From the NCBI RefSeq assembly GCF_002849895.1, contig NZ_CP018867.1:372001-436000 (forward strand): a stretch of DNA of 64,000 nt, written 5' to 3'. Shown here piece by piece: positions 28,737 to 36,974 of the stretch. The notes beneath the pieces were generated by a model. The model did no database searches. It had not been told where the DNA came from and saw only the letters and a program-made list of their open reading frames with translations. How positions within the stretch are numbered: the stretch's first letter is position 1; every line of letters begins with the position of its first letter. The position numbers and the translations under genes were made by a program. The DNA is from Companilactobacillus alimentarius DSM 20249. GTDB taxonomy: Bacteria > Bacillota > Bacilli > Lactobacillales > Lactobacillaceae.

Positions 28737-30053
28737 ATGCAAAAGAAATTTGAGCAAGTTCTAATGCCTGTGGCAACAAAGCTAGCAAATAATGTTGTTC
28801 TACGTTCTCTACGGGATGGATTTTTAATTATTACACCTTTAATTATTGTTACCTCAATTTTTTTACTAATTGGTAATTTTCCAATTCCCGGTTGGAGTGA
28901 TTTTTGGACAGGTATTCTAGGTCCAAAATGGACAGAGTGGTTTAGCGCTGTTTCTGATTCAGTCTTTAGTTTTACGGGACTATTAGCATGTTTTGGAATT
29001 TCATATTCTTATGGTAAAAATAGAGGCTTAAGAGCCGTTCATGCTAGTGCTGTAGCAATTGTTTCATTTTTGATCATGACGCCAACAACGGTAGAAGTTG
29101 GTAAAAAAACTATTGGTGCTGTTCAGACAATTTATTTAGGACCAAATGGTATTTTCTTAGGTTTGTTTACAGCTCTTATAAGTGTCGAATTATTTAGATT
29201 TGCAATTAAACGTAATTGGACTATTAAAATGCCAGAGGGGGTTCCACCAGCAGTTAGCGAGTCTTTTGATGCATTATTACCAAGTGGTTTTGTTATTTTG
29301 ATATTTTTCTTAGTCAGAGTTATTTTTAGTTTGACTGATTTTGGTACAGCATATAACTTTATTTATACAATGCTTCAAGCTCCGTTGAAAAATGTTGGTA
29401 ATTCCTTGCCATCAGTACTACTTTATAATTTCTTGGCTTCACTTCTTTGGTGCTTTGGTATCAATGGACCAACCATTACTAATAGTGTTTGGTCACCTAT
29501 TTTCTTTGTGTTGACACAGGATAATTTGAAGGCTTTTCAAACAGGACACGAATTACCACATATCTATACACAACAATTTATTGATATTTTTACAACTTAT
29601 GGTGGCGGAGGAAGTACGCTGTCCTTATTGATCGTTATGCTATTTGTATGTAAATCAAAACGTATTAGAGAATTAGGAAAGTTAGCCATTGTCCCGGGAA
29701 TTTTTGGAATTAATGAGCCAATCATTTTTGGATTACCAGTGGTTTTGAATCCAATTATTGCTATACCGTTTATCATTGTGCCAGTTTTGAACACATTAAT
29801 CTCTGGTATAGTCTTTACATTACATTGGATACCATATACTAATGGAGTAATGTTGCCATGGACAACACCACCATTGATTTCTGGTTGGTTATCGACGGGG
29901 AGTTGGTTGGCTTCAGTATTGCAATTATTTGAATTAATTTTAGGGGTCTTAATCTATTATCCATTTGTTAAGATGTTGGACAAACAGTATCTTAATGAAG
30001 AAGCGGCTGCATCACAAATGGATGATGTGGATATTGATTTTAGTAATATTTAA
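28737..30053 (+). CDS. Orphan PTS lactose/cellobiose-family EIIC
   Basis: A 438-residue membrane protein with the EIIC pattern: 'LRSLRDGFLIITPLIIVTSIFLLIG', 'KMPEGVPPAVSESFDALLPSG', 'FGINGPTITNSVWSP', 'FTTYGGGGSTLSLLIVML' and 'FGINEPIIFGLPVVLNP'. I use ATG 28737 because AGGGG is then 9 bases upstream; the ATG at 28728 would abut it. No EIIA or EIIB gene lies in this operon, so it must borrow them, for example from 12528/12936 or 51729/53271. The likely substrate is the glycosyl-amino acid or related compound handled by its neighbours. Confidence 0.9.
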   Translation: MQKKFEQVLMPVATKLANNVVLRSLRDGFLIITPLIIVTSIFLLIGNFPIPGWSDFWTGILGPKWTEWFSAVSDSVFSFTGLLACFGISYSYGKNRGLRAVHASAVAIVSFLIMTPTTVEVGKKTIGAVQTIYLGPNGIFLGLFTALISVELFRFAIKRNWTIKMPEGVPPAVSESFDALLPSGFVILIFFLVRVIFSLTDFGTAYNFIYTMLQAPLKNVGNSLPSVLLYNFLASLLWCFGINGPTITNSVWSPIFFVLTQDNLKAFQTGHELPHIYTQQFIDIFTTYGGGGSTLSLLIVMLFVCKSKRIRELGKLAIVPGIFGINEPIIFGLPVVLNPIIAIPFIIVPVLNTLISGIVFTLHWIPYTNGVMLPWTTPPLISGWLSTGSWLASVLQLFELILGVLIYYPFVKMLDKQYLNEEAAASQMDDVDIDFSNI

Positions 30054-30066
30054 AGGGATGACTAAA

Positions 30067-31371
30067 TTGAAAAAAGTAAGATCTGATTTTGAAGAACTAT
30101 TCAACCAATCAAGAGATGAGTTTCTTGAATATTTTAACGAATTAATTCAAATTCCTAGCGTGAAGGGAAATAAGACTTATCAAGCTCCTTTTGGAGTTGG
30201 ACCTAAAAGAGCTTTGGAGTACTTAATTCAATTATCTAAAAAATTAGGATTTAAAACTGGGAAAGTGTCTAATAGTGTTGGTTGGGCTGAATACGGTCCT
30301 GAGACGAAAGAATATTTTGGAGTTTTGGGACATTTAGATGTCGTCGATGTGACTAATGATTGGACATATCCACCATTTGATTTGACATTTAAAGATGGTT
30401 TCTTTTATGGAAGAGGGGTTTTAGATAATAAGGGCCCATTTCTGGCAAGCCTTTTTGCACTTTACTTGATCAAAAAGCAGGGTATTGATTTGAAAAAAAG
30501 GATTAGAGTCATGTTTGGTACAGATGAAGAATCTGGAAGTAAAGATATACCATTTTATCTTGAGTCAGAGAAACCACCATATGGTGGTTTTACGCCGGAT
30601 TGCAAATTTCCGATTGTGTATGGTGAACGTGGATTAATAGATTTAACTATAACTACAACTGTTACGGATGATTCATTGGAACAAATTGACTCTCTTGGTG
30701 GTGAGTTTGATAAAAGTTTTATACCTGAATATGGATTCATTTCAATTTCAGGGAAGAAAACAGAATTTCATGGTAAAAAAGCTCCTAGCAATGCCCCAGA
30801 TATGGCTGAAAATGTTTTGCCAATGATGATTAGACAGGGAACCACATTAAGCGGTCAGACTGGTGAATTATTTAAATGGATTGATTCAAAAATTGGAAAT
30901 CAGGTAGATGGAAAAAATCTAGGATTGGATTTTACAGATAAGGAATCAGGTAAATTGCAATTGTCATTTTATTCTATGGAGAAAAACCTTGATAAACTTA
31001 GTATCAATATATCTATGCGTTACCCGGTTACCATTTCTGAGGATAAAGTTTTATCGCAATTAAAGACTCAGTTATTAAATGAATCCTTAATTAAAATTAA
31101 TAGGCGTTTTCCATCGGTTGTCAAAGATAAGAATCTACCATACATGCAAGATTTTTCTAAAATTTATGAGCAGGACACCGGATTGGATGGTACACCAGTC
31201 ACGACTACTGGAGCAACCTATGCACGTGCCATGCCAAATATTGTTGCGTTTGGTCCATCTTTTCCAGGACAAAAAGGAATCGCTCATAAAGGTGATGAAT
31301 GGTTAAAATATAGCGATTGGCAGATGATGATGCAGATTTATTATGATTGTTTTTTGTCTGAACTCTGTTAA
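30067..31371 (+). CDS. M20 family peptidase (PepV/Sapep type), second
   Basis: A 434-residue metallopeptidase with the M20 motifs 'GVLGHLDVVDV', 'YGRGVLDNKGP', 'MFGTDEESGSKDI' and C-terminal 'TGATYARAMPN' and 'IAHKGDE'. It differs clearly from the PepV at 8606 and is probably specialised for the substrate of this operon. I start it at TTG 30067, which has AAAGGG 9 bases upstream; ATG 30058 touches that site. The gene follows the EIIC stop by 13 bp and ends the operon at a terminator. Known casei-group loci for fucosyl-GlcNAc-Asn also pair a PepV-like peptidase with a glycosylasparaginase. Confidence 0.88.
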   Translation: MKKVRSDFEELFNQSRDEFLEYFNELIQIPSVKGNKTYQAPFGVGPKRALEYLIQLSKKLGFKTGKVSNSVGWAEYGPETKEYFGVLGHLDVVDVTNDWTYPPFDLTFKDGFFYGRGVLDNKGPFLASLFALYLIKKQGIDLKKRIRVMFGTDEESGSKDIPFYLESEKPPYGGFTPDCKFPIVYGERGLIDLTITTTVTDDSLEQIDSLGGEFDKSFIPEYGFISISGKKTEFHGKKAPSNAPDMAENVLPMMIRQGTTLSGQTGELFKWIDSKIGNQVDGKNLGLDFTDKESGKLQLSFYSMEKNLDKLSINISMRYPVTISEDKVLSQLKTQLLNESLIKINRRFPSVVKDKNLPYMQDFSKIYEQDTGLDGTPVTTTGATYARAMPNIVAFGPSFPGQKGIAHKGDEWLKYSDWQMMMQIYYDCFLSELC

Positions 31372-31414
31372 TTGTTTTTAAATAACACGTAGTACTATGC
31401 GTAAACTAAATGGG

Positions 31415-31450
31415 TCGGGAACTCAATTTTGAGTCCCGATCTATTTTCTT
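31415..31450 (+). terminator. Terminator of the glycosylasparaginase operon
   Basis: The arms 31415-31425 and 31430-31439 pair with one bulge, followed by a T-rich stretch. The remaining gap to 31635 is AT-rich with no other clear feature. Confidence 0.75.
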
Positions 31451-31634
31451 AAAATTCATCGGATATTTTCCCTAATTACGGGATTTTTGTATTCAAGGGT
31501 TAGCAATAATAGGTTATTTGTAGAAATAGTCTCTATTTTATTAACTTAATATTTACAAAGTATATTTTTTAGACCACTTTTGTGTAAAGGATTACAATAA
31601 TCTTGAGAACTATTATATAAAAGGGGTAAAATCT

Positions 31635-32396
31635 ATGGATTATAAATTAATTGCCATCGATATGGATGGAACTCTTCTAACTGATAAAAAGAAAATAACT
31701 GCTGAAAACAAGACTGCAATCTCTCAGGCTTTAAAAAAGGGTATTAAAGTGGTGTTAAACTCTGGTCGTTCATATGACGGTATTATTGATAGTTGTAAGG
31801 AATTAGGTATTTCTGGACCTGATCAGTATATTATTGAGTTTGGTGGAAATATTATCGAAAGTTTGGATAAAAAGGTTATTTACAGAAAGGTTTTAGATAA
31901 TTCTACTTGTGAGAAAATATCGTATAATTTGGAAACTAAAAAAATCAAGCATGTTCTGATTGATACTAATGGGGCTATTTATAATTCTTATCAGGATTGG
32001 ATGGAAAAGCGGATGCTTAATCCGAAATTGGGAATCGTGAAATTTCTCATGCATACACATAAGCACAAACTTCAAAATCTCGCAACAGAGTTGCATAAAA
32101 TGTATGATGATGAGTTCTTTATTGTGATAACTAGTCCTCAAGATGTGGAATTATTCCCTAAAGATGTCAATAAAGGTTACGCTTTGGAGAGATTGGCCAA
32201 ACACTTGAAAATCAATCTTAAGCAGACTTTAGCAATTGGTGATTTGGATAATGATATTCCTATGCTTAAAATTGCTGGCATGGGTGTAGCGATGGACAAT
32301 TCACCTCAAAAAATCAAAGACGTTAGTGACGATACTACGATAGACAATAATCATAGTGGCGTGGCGCAAGCGATTAAAAAATATATTTTAAATTAG
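31635..32396 (+). CDS. HAD superfamily (Cof type, IIB) phosphatase
   Basis: A 253-residue HAD hydrolase with motif I 'AIDMDGTLLTDKKK', motif II 'VLNSGRSYDG' and motif IV 'AIGDLDNDIPMLKIAGMGVAMDN'. The cap is of the C2B type. It is the first of two adjacent paralogues that share 'LGISGPDQY' and 'ELFPKDVNKG'/'EIFPKNVNKG'. RBS AAAAGGGG. Substrate unknown; sugar phosphates are the usual targets of this group. Confidence 0.88.
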   Translation: MDYKLIAIDMDGTLLTDKKKITAENKTAISQALKKGIKVVLNSGRSYDGIIDSCKELGISGPDQYIIEFGGNIIESLDKKVIYRKVLDNSTCEKISYNLETKKIKHVLIDTNGAIYNSYQDWMEKRMLNPKLGIVKFLMHTHKHKLQNLATELHKMYDDEFFIVITSPQDVELFPKDVNKGYALERLAKHLKINLKQTLAIGDLDNDIPMLKIAGMGVAMDNSPQKIKDVSDDTTIDNNHSGVAQAIKKYILN

Positions 32397-32405
32397 GAGA
32401 AACTT

Positions 32406-33218
32406 ATGAGTTATAAATTGATTGCATTAGATATGGACGACACATTGTTGACGAGTGAGAAAACTATTTCTAAAAAAAATCAAACGATGATTAAGCAAGC
32501 CTTGAAGCAAGGTATTAAAGTAGTTCTTTGTTCTGGTAGAACGCATAACGCTATTACTAATTATATTAAGATTCTAGGCATTTCTGGGCCTGACCAGTAT
32601 ATGATCACTAACGGTGGTGGCATTATTGAAAATATGGAAGGTAAAATCATTTATCACGACACTTTGAGTAATGCGTTTTATCGTGAATTTGTTGACTTTA
32701 TTAAGAAAAATCAGCTGCATTACAATGTCGTTGATAGTCAGGGCAACACTTATACTAGTCATGTCGAATGGATTGATAAGTATACGATTACGCAGGCTTT
32801 TGAAAACGAGAATGGCTTGTATATTCGTGAGCCGGAAGAATTGCCTGATGATTTTGAAATTGTCAAAGCTATTATCAACGGTGAAGCTAAGCAATTGGAT
32901 GAAATATCAGATATGGTTCATGAACATTTTGATCAAAATTACTTTGTAGTTAGAACCGGTGTCGGTTTCTTAGAGATATTCCCGAAGAATGTCAATAAAG
33001 GTGAAGCTGTAAAACATTTGGCTGGTCAACTAGGGATTGATTTGAAAGAAGTCATGGCAATGGGTGATCGTGATAATGATATTCCCATGATAAAGATTGC
33101 TGGTAAAGGTGTAGCAATGGATAATGCAACCAGTGGTGCCAAAAAGGTCAGCGATTATGTTACGGCTGATAACAACCATGACGGTGTTGGCTTAGCGATT
33201 GAGAAGTTTGCTCTCTAA
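32406..33218 (+). CDS. HAD superfamily (Cof type, IIB) phosphatase, paralogue
   Basis: A 270-residue YidA-like HAD phosphatase: motif I 'ALDMDDTLLTSEKT' (DxDDT, the subfamily variant), motif II 'VLCSGRTHNA', motif IV 'AMGDRDNDIPMIKIAGKGVAMDN'. It begins 9 bp after its paralogue, with TTAGGAG before the ATG. The duplication with different motif I (DGT versus DDT) suggests different substrates. A terminator follows. Confidence 0.88.
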   Translation: MSYKLIALDMDDTLLTSEKTISKKNQTMIKQALKQGIKVVLCSGRTHNAITNYIKILGISGPDQYMITNGGGIIENMEGKIIYHDTLSNAFYREFVDFIKKNQLHYNVVDSQGNTYTSHVEWIDKYTITQAFENENGLYIREPEELPDDFEIVKAIINGEAKQLDEISDMVHEHFDQNYFVVRTGVGFLEIFPKNVNKGEAVKHLAGQLGIDLKEVMAMGDRDNDIPMIKIAGKGVAMDNATSGAKKVSDYVTADNNHDGVGLAIEKFAL

Positions 33219-33229
33219 AAGTTTCTTAG

Positions 33230-33276
33230 AAAGTAGAACGAAACAAGGGTTAAATGTTTTGTTCTGCTTTTTGTTT
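33230..33276 (+). terminator. Terminator after the HAD pair
   Basis: A 15-bp imperfect stem (33230-33244 with 33256-33270) with T-rich tail. Confidence 0.8.
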
Positions 33277-33329
33277 TGTCAAGATAACAGGAAAAGGAAT
33301 ATACTTGATAAGTAATGAAAACGCTAACT
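33276..33329 (+). promoter_or_regulatory. Promoter and cre-like site of dhaKLM
   Basis: TTGTCA (33276-33281) and TATACT (33300-33305) are 18 bp apart. TGAAAACGCTAACT (33316-33329) matches the cre consensus at 13 of 14 positions just downstream of the expected start, fitting CcpA repression. Confidence 0.6.
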
Positions 33330-33340
33330 GGGAGGTACAT

Positions 33341-34333
33341 ATGAAAAAAATCATTAATAAAACTGAGGATATTGTTCCAGAGATGATTTCAGGATTAGTT
33401 AAAACTAATCCTGATTTAGTCAAAGAAATAGAAGGTACTACGGCAGTCGTAAGAAATGATGAAAAATTTGCAGAGCAAAAACAAGTTGGTGTCGTTTCCG
33501 GTGGTGGCTCGGGACATGAACCTCTACATGCAGGCTATGTTGGTGATGGCATGTTGAGTGCTGCAGTAGCAGGCGAGGTCTTTACTTCACCTACTCCGGA
33601 TCAAATTTATGAAGCTATTAAAGCGGTTGATCAAGGTCAAGGCGTATTGTTGATTGTCAAAAATTATTCTGGCGATGTTATGAATTTTGATATGGCTAAA
33701 GAGATGGCAGAAGCAGACGATATTGAAATAAAGACAATTGTGGTTGACGATGATATTTCAGTCGAAAATAGTGAATTTACACAAGGTAAGCGTGGGGTTG
33801 CCGGAACAGTTTTAGTAGAAAAAATTGTTGGTGCGGCAGCACGTTCGGGTATGAATTTAACCGATTTAGCAAAATTGGGTCAAAACGTGATTGACCAAAC
33901 TAAGACGATTGGAATTGCCTTACATGCAGCGACAGTACCGGCTGTTGGACATCCGGGATTCGAATTAGCTAAGGATGAAATTGAGTATGGTATTGGGATT
34001 CACAATGAACGTGGCTATGCGGTTGAAAAAATTAAGCCATCGAATCAATTGGCTAATGAATTGATTGAAAAAATTATGAATGAGTTCACTGATAAATCCG
34101 GTTCATTTGCAGTGTTGGTCAATGGTATGGGTGGTACTCTCTTGATGGAACAATATATTTTTGCCAATGATGTTTTAAATGAATTAAATGATAAAAAAAT
34201 CGATGTGAAATTTAGCAAGGTCGGTAATCAGGTAACATCGCTTGATATGCAGGGCGTTTCTTTGACAATTATGAAGGCTGACGATAGTTGGATCAAAATG
34301 TTAAAGGAACCCGTTACAACAATTGGCTGGTAG
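33341..34333 (+). CDS. dhaK: Dihydroxyacetone kinase subunit DhaK
   Basis: The 330-residue substrate-binding subunit of the PTS-dependent dihydroxyacetone kinase. 'VVSGGGSGHEPLHAGYVGDG' (His59) and the substrate His221 in 'GIGIHNERG' are present. In classical DhaK the latter reads 'GIGIHGEPG', and 'ALHAATVPA' replaces the usual 'ALSSCTVPA', so this is a diverged form and the true substrate may not be dihydroxyacetone. ATG 33341 has GGGAGG upstream; the longer open frame is only leader. dhaL and dhaM follow, giving a complete set. Confidence 0.9.
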   Translation: MKKIINKTEDIVPEMISGLVKTNPDLVKEIEGTTAVVRNDEKFAEQKQVGVVSGGGSGHEPLHAGYVGDGMLSAAVAGEVFTSPTPDQIYEAIKAVDQGQGVLLIVKNYSGDVMNFDMAKEMAEADDIEIKTIVVDDDISVENSEFTQGKRGVAGTVLVEKIVGAAARSGMNLTDLAKLGQNVIDQTKTIGIALHAATVPAVGHPGFELAKDEIEYGIGIHNERGYAVEKIKPSNQLANELIEKIMNEFTDKSGSFAVLVNGMGGTLLMEQYIFANDVLNELNDKKIDVKFSKVGNQVTSLDMQGVSLTIMKADDSWIKMLKEPVTTIGW

Positions 34334-34350
34334 AAGGGAAGAATTTATTA

Positions 34351-34935
34351 ATGGAATTAAACTTAGCAGATACTAAAAAATGGATGAACTTATTTGTTGA
34401 AGAGGTTGAAAAGAATAAGTCTAATTTAAACGAACTTGATACGGCAATTGGTGATGGTGACCATGGAACTAATATGGATCGTGGGATGCAGGCCATTACA
34501 GCTGCACTTGAAAAAAAGGAACCCAGTGATTTGGCTGAGTTATACAAAACAGTTGCTTTTGCTATGATTCAAAAAATTGGTGGAGCTTCTGGTCCATTGT
34601 ACGGGACAGCTTTTCTAGATATGTCTAAGAAAGCTAAGGAAACAGCCGATTTAACTGAATTAATTCAGGTTGGTACTGATGGTTTAAAACGTCGTGGACA
34701 ATCAGATGTAGGAATGAAAACTATGATTGATGTCTGGCAACCAGTAGCGACAGCTCTAAAGGATAATAAGTTCAACCAACAAGCAGTCGATGAAGCTTTG
34801 GAATCAACTAAAGATATGGTAGCAACTAAGGGTCGTGCTAGTTATTTAGAAGAAAAGTCAAGGGGTCATCTTGATCCAGGCTCTCAATCAAGTGCTTACT
34901 TGTTTGGAGCTTTAATTAAAGTGATAGGAGTTTAG
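34351..34935 (+). CDS. dhaL: Dihydroxyacetone kinase ADP-binding subunit DhaL
   Basis: A 194-residue helical-barrel protein that holds ADP as a fixed cofactor and transfers phosphate to the DhaK substrate. The magnesium/ADP motif 'AIGDGDHGTNMDRG' is near residue 30, 'GGASGPLYGTAFL' and 'GRASYLEEKSRGHLDPGS' follow as in the family. The start at 34351 comes 17 bp after dhaK, with AAGGGAAG upstream. Confidence 0.94.
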   Translation: MELNLADTKKWMNLFVEEVEKNKSNLNELDTAIGDGDHGTNMDRGMQAITAALEKKEPSDLAELYKTVAFAMIQKIGGASGPLYGTAFLDMSKKAKETADLTELIQVGTDGLKRRGQSDVGMKTMIDVWQPVATALKDNKFNQQAVDEALESTKDMVATKGRASYLEEKSRGHLDPGSQSSAYLFGALIKVIGV

Positions 34936-34938
34936 CTT

Positions 34939-35307
34939 ATGAAATATGGGATATTGATTGTTTCACATTCAGCTGATATTGCTCAAGGAGTAAAGAATTT
35001 AATTGAACAGGCGGCTCCTGACTTGTCGATTACAGTAGCTGGTGGAACTGATGACAACAAGATTGGTTCGTCTTTAGAAAAAATTCAAACAGCGGTCGAT
35101 GAAAATAAAGGTGACGAAGTTTTAGCCTTTTATGATCTAGGCAGTTCGAAGATGAATTTAGAAATGCTCTTAGAAATGACTGAACGTAAGATTCATAAGT
35201 ATGATGTCGCTTTGGTTGAAGGAGCCTATACTGCTGCCACTTTGGCTCAAGTTGAGGCACCACTTTCAACGATTGAAGAAAATTTAAAACCACTAAAAAT
35301 TAAATAG
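34939..35307 (+). CDS. dhaM: PTS-dependent dihydroxyacetone kinase phosphotransferase DhaM
   Basis: A 122-residue EIIA-mannose-like domain. His10 in 'LIVSHSADIAQGV' takes phosphate from HPr and re-phosphorylates the ADP in DhaL. It is the short, single-domain DhaM of Gram-positive bacteria, without the HPr and EI extensions of E. coli DhaM. It starts three bases after the dhaL stop. A strong terminator ends the operon. Confidence 0.92.
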   Translation: MKYGILIVSHSADIAQGVKNLIEQAAPDLSITVAGGTDDNKIGSSLEKIQTAVDENKGDEVLAFYDLGSSKMNLEMLLEMTERKIHKYDVALVEGAYTAATLAQVEAPLSTIEENLKPLKIK

Positions 35308-35316
35308 AATAATGTG

Positions 35317-35363
35317 AAGTAGTGTCTATCTAGAATTTTATTTGGATAGGCACTACTTTTTTG
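35317..35363 (+). terminator. Terminator of dhaKLM
   Basis: The arms 35317-35330 and 35344-35358 pair over about 14 bp, followed by TTTTTT. Confidence 0.88.
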
Positions 35364-35472
35364 TTTTCATTATTTCTGTTTTTCACTTAAACGTATTCAT
35401 TAAGAATCGACCCGTTAGATGCATCATAAATAAAAAAGTTGACTTAACCAATTAATAATTCTATATTCTTTT

Positions 35473-35566
35473 GTAGACAGTGTCTACTTAAAATATACAA
35501 GATTATATCATTTAATGCGCTATTATCAATGAATAATCGCTTTTCTTTGGAGTAGACACTGGATAC
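35473..35566. promoter_or_regulatory. Two TetR-type operator candidates
   Basis: GTAGACAGTGTCTAC (35473-35487) is a perfect 15-bp palindrome. GTAGACACTGGATAC (35552-35566) repeats its left half and roughly its right half. Both lie upstream of the TetR-family gene that begins at 35683, so they are likely its autoregulatory sites. The rest of the 375-bp gap (35308-35682) holds the dhaM terminator and the gene remnant at 35586. Confidence 0.6.
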
Positions 35567-35585
35567 TAAAACGTGAGGGCAACGA

Positions 35586-35699
35586 ATGGGAAAATATGAA
35601 CCAATTGCAATTATGGGTTAGGGATTTATATCCGCTAATGATTCTGTGCTGGATATTAATGAATGGACAGGAGAAATACAAAATGGTGAAAAATCAAAT
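35586..35699 (+). pseudogene. Possible gene remnant with in-frame TAG
   Basis: GAGGG precedes an ATG at 35586 that opens an 11-codon frame (MGKYEPIAIMG) closed by TAG at 35619. The same frame continues for 25 more codons ('SANDSVLDINEW...') to a TGA. The opening 'YEPIAIMG' looks like the start of a ketosynthase domain (usually EPIAIIG), but the match is too short to be secure. It could be a deleted gene, a leader peptide of the TetR unit, or chance. Confidence 0.25.
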
Positions 35700-36309
35700 T
35701 GATTTAAAAAAAAGATTAATTTCTGAGGGTTTAAAAATCGTTCAGGATAAAGGTATGAAAAACATTTCATTACGACAAATTGCAGAAAAATGTGGAGTGA
35801 CTCATTCTACTCCTTATCGACATTTTAAAGATAAAAATACTTATCTTGCAGCCTTAGTAGAACAGATTTCGATCATCTTTGGTACAACTATGGCTCAAAA
35901 GGTAACGGATAATATGTCTGGTAATGCGATGTTATTACAGATGGGAATCAATTTTGTGAATTTTGCGCAAGATTTTCCCAAATTTTTTGACGTTTTGTTT
36001 TTAGGAGACTACGTGGTGCAAACAAAAGTTACGGGACATGAAATAATATCTGATAAGACTCTGCCTGGATTTGAAGAGTTTAAATATGCCGTCGCAAAAT
36101 TATCAAAAGAAAATAATTTGGATGTGGATAATGATTTACAAGAAATCCAATTGTGGAGTTTTATTATCGGTTTTGCACTGATAGTTGGTAAAAAAAATGT
36201 GGTTGAGGTTGATTCAAAATGGATATCCAAAGTAATAGATGAAATGATTAGTATTTATATTAATGGTGATAAAACATTAGGAGAAGGAAGAAATGAAGGG
36301 AATCATTGA
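35683..36309 (+). CDS. TetR/AcrR family regulator
   Basis: A 208-residue regulator. The N-terminal HTH is clear (about residues 5-55, 'LISEGLKIVQDKGMKNISLRQIAEKCGVTHSTPYRHFKDKNTYLAAL'). The C-terminal ligand domain has no recognisable signature. ATG 35683 has AGGAG 9 bases upstream. It is followed by a flavodoxin-fold oxidoreductase gene that it probably controls together with itself through the TAGACA palindromes upstream. The ligand is unknown; quinones or electrophiles are common for such pairs. Confidence 0.88.
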   Translation: MVKNQIDLKKRLISEGLKIVQDKGMKNISLRQIAEKCGVTHSTPYRHFKDKNTYLAALVEQISIIFGTTMAQKVTDNMSGNAMLLQMGINFVNFAQDFPKFFDVLFLGDYVVQTKVTGHEIISDKTLPGFEEFKYAVAKLSKENNLDVDNDLQEIQLWSFIIGFALIVGKKNVVEVDSKWISKVIDEMISIYINGDKTLGEGRNEGNH

Positions 36310-36457
36310 AATATTCGAAGAATCAAATTTGTCATTTTTTAGTATGAAGTCTGAATTATCTCGATTTACACCTGGTCAATTAAAATTGGAAAGACAAGAA
36401 AATATTAATATAGGGGAACTTTATGACAACGACTATTATTTATGCTCATCCATATAG
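36293..36457 (+). CDS. Small ORF between TetR and oxidoreductase genes
   Basis: A 54-codon frame starts at ATG 36293, preceded by GGAAG, overlaps the TetR end by 17 bases and the oxidoreductase start by 35 bases in another frame. The product begins MKGIIEIFEESNLSFFSMKS. I recognise no family. It may be a coupling ORF, a gene remnant, or noise. Confidence 0.25.
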   Translation: MKGIIEIFEESNLSFFSMKSELSRFTPGQLKLERQENINIGELYDNDYYLCSSI

Positions 36458-36974
36458 TAAAAGTTTTAATAATGCAATATTGAAAAAGGTAAGTGAAAAA
36501 TATAAATCCGACTACAGAGTAATTGATCTGTATAAAGAGGAATTTAATCCTGTTTATTCTTCAAACGAACTTTCTTTATTCAAATATGGAGAAACTGAAG
36601 ATGACAAAGTTGAAGAATATCAGAAAATATTGAAAGAATCTTCAAAATTAGTATTCATTTTTCCGATTTGGTGGAATGGCATGCCGGCAATCTTAAAAGG
36701 ATTTATTGATAAGGTATTTAAAATGAATTTTGCATATGTTGACTCACCAAGAGGTGTTGAAGGACTATTAACAAATATAGATTCAGTCGATATTGTGACT
36801 TCTTCAAAGTCCCCAACATGGTATTTAAAATTTTTTTCAGGAAATGCAATTCAGAAGGTTTTTATTAAATCAACCTTGAAACAAGCAGGTATAAAAAATG
36901 CCTCATGGAAGAATTTTGGTTCAATAAAAAAAAGTACAAAAAAACAACGTGAAAAATTTTTGAAAAATCTCTAA
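36423..36974 (+). CDS. NAD(P)H-dependent quinone/FMN oxidoreductase (flavodoxin-like fold)
   Basis: A 183-residue protein of the NQO1/modulator-of-drug-activity type. 'TIIYAHPYSKSFNNAIL' is the FMN phosphate loop, 'DLYKEEFNPV' and 'LVFIFPIWWNGMPAILKGFIDKVF' are the conserved quinone-reductase block. Such enzymes reduce quinones or nitro compounds in the cytosol. The ribosome site AGGGG is 7 bases upstream. Pairing with a TetR regulator suggests a redox or electrophile response. Confidence 0.88.
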   Translation: MTTTIIYAHPYSKSFNNAILKKVSEKYKSDYRVIDLYKEEFNPVYSSNELSLFKYGETEDDKVEEYQKILKESSKLVFIFPIWWNGMPAILKGFIDKVFKMNFAYVDSPRGVEGLLTNIDSVDIVTSSKSPTWYLKFFSGNAIQKVFIKSTLKQAGIKNASWKNFGSIKKSTKKQREKFLKNL

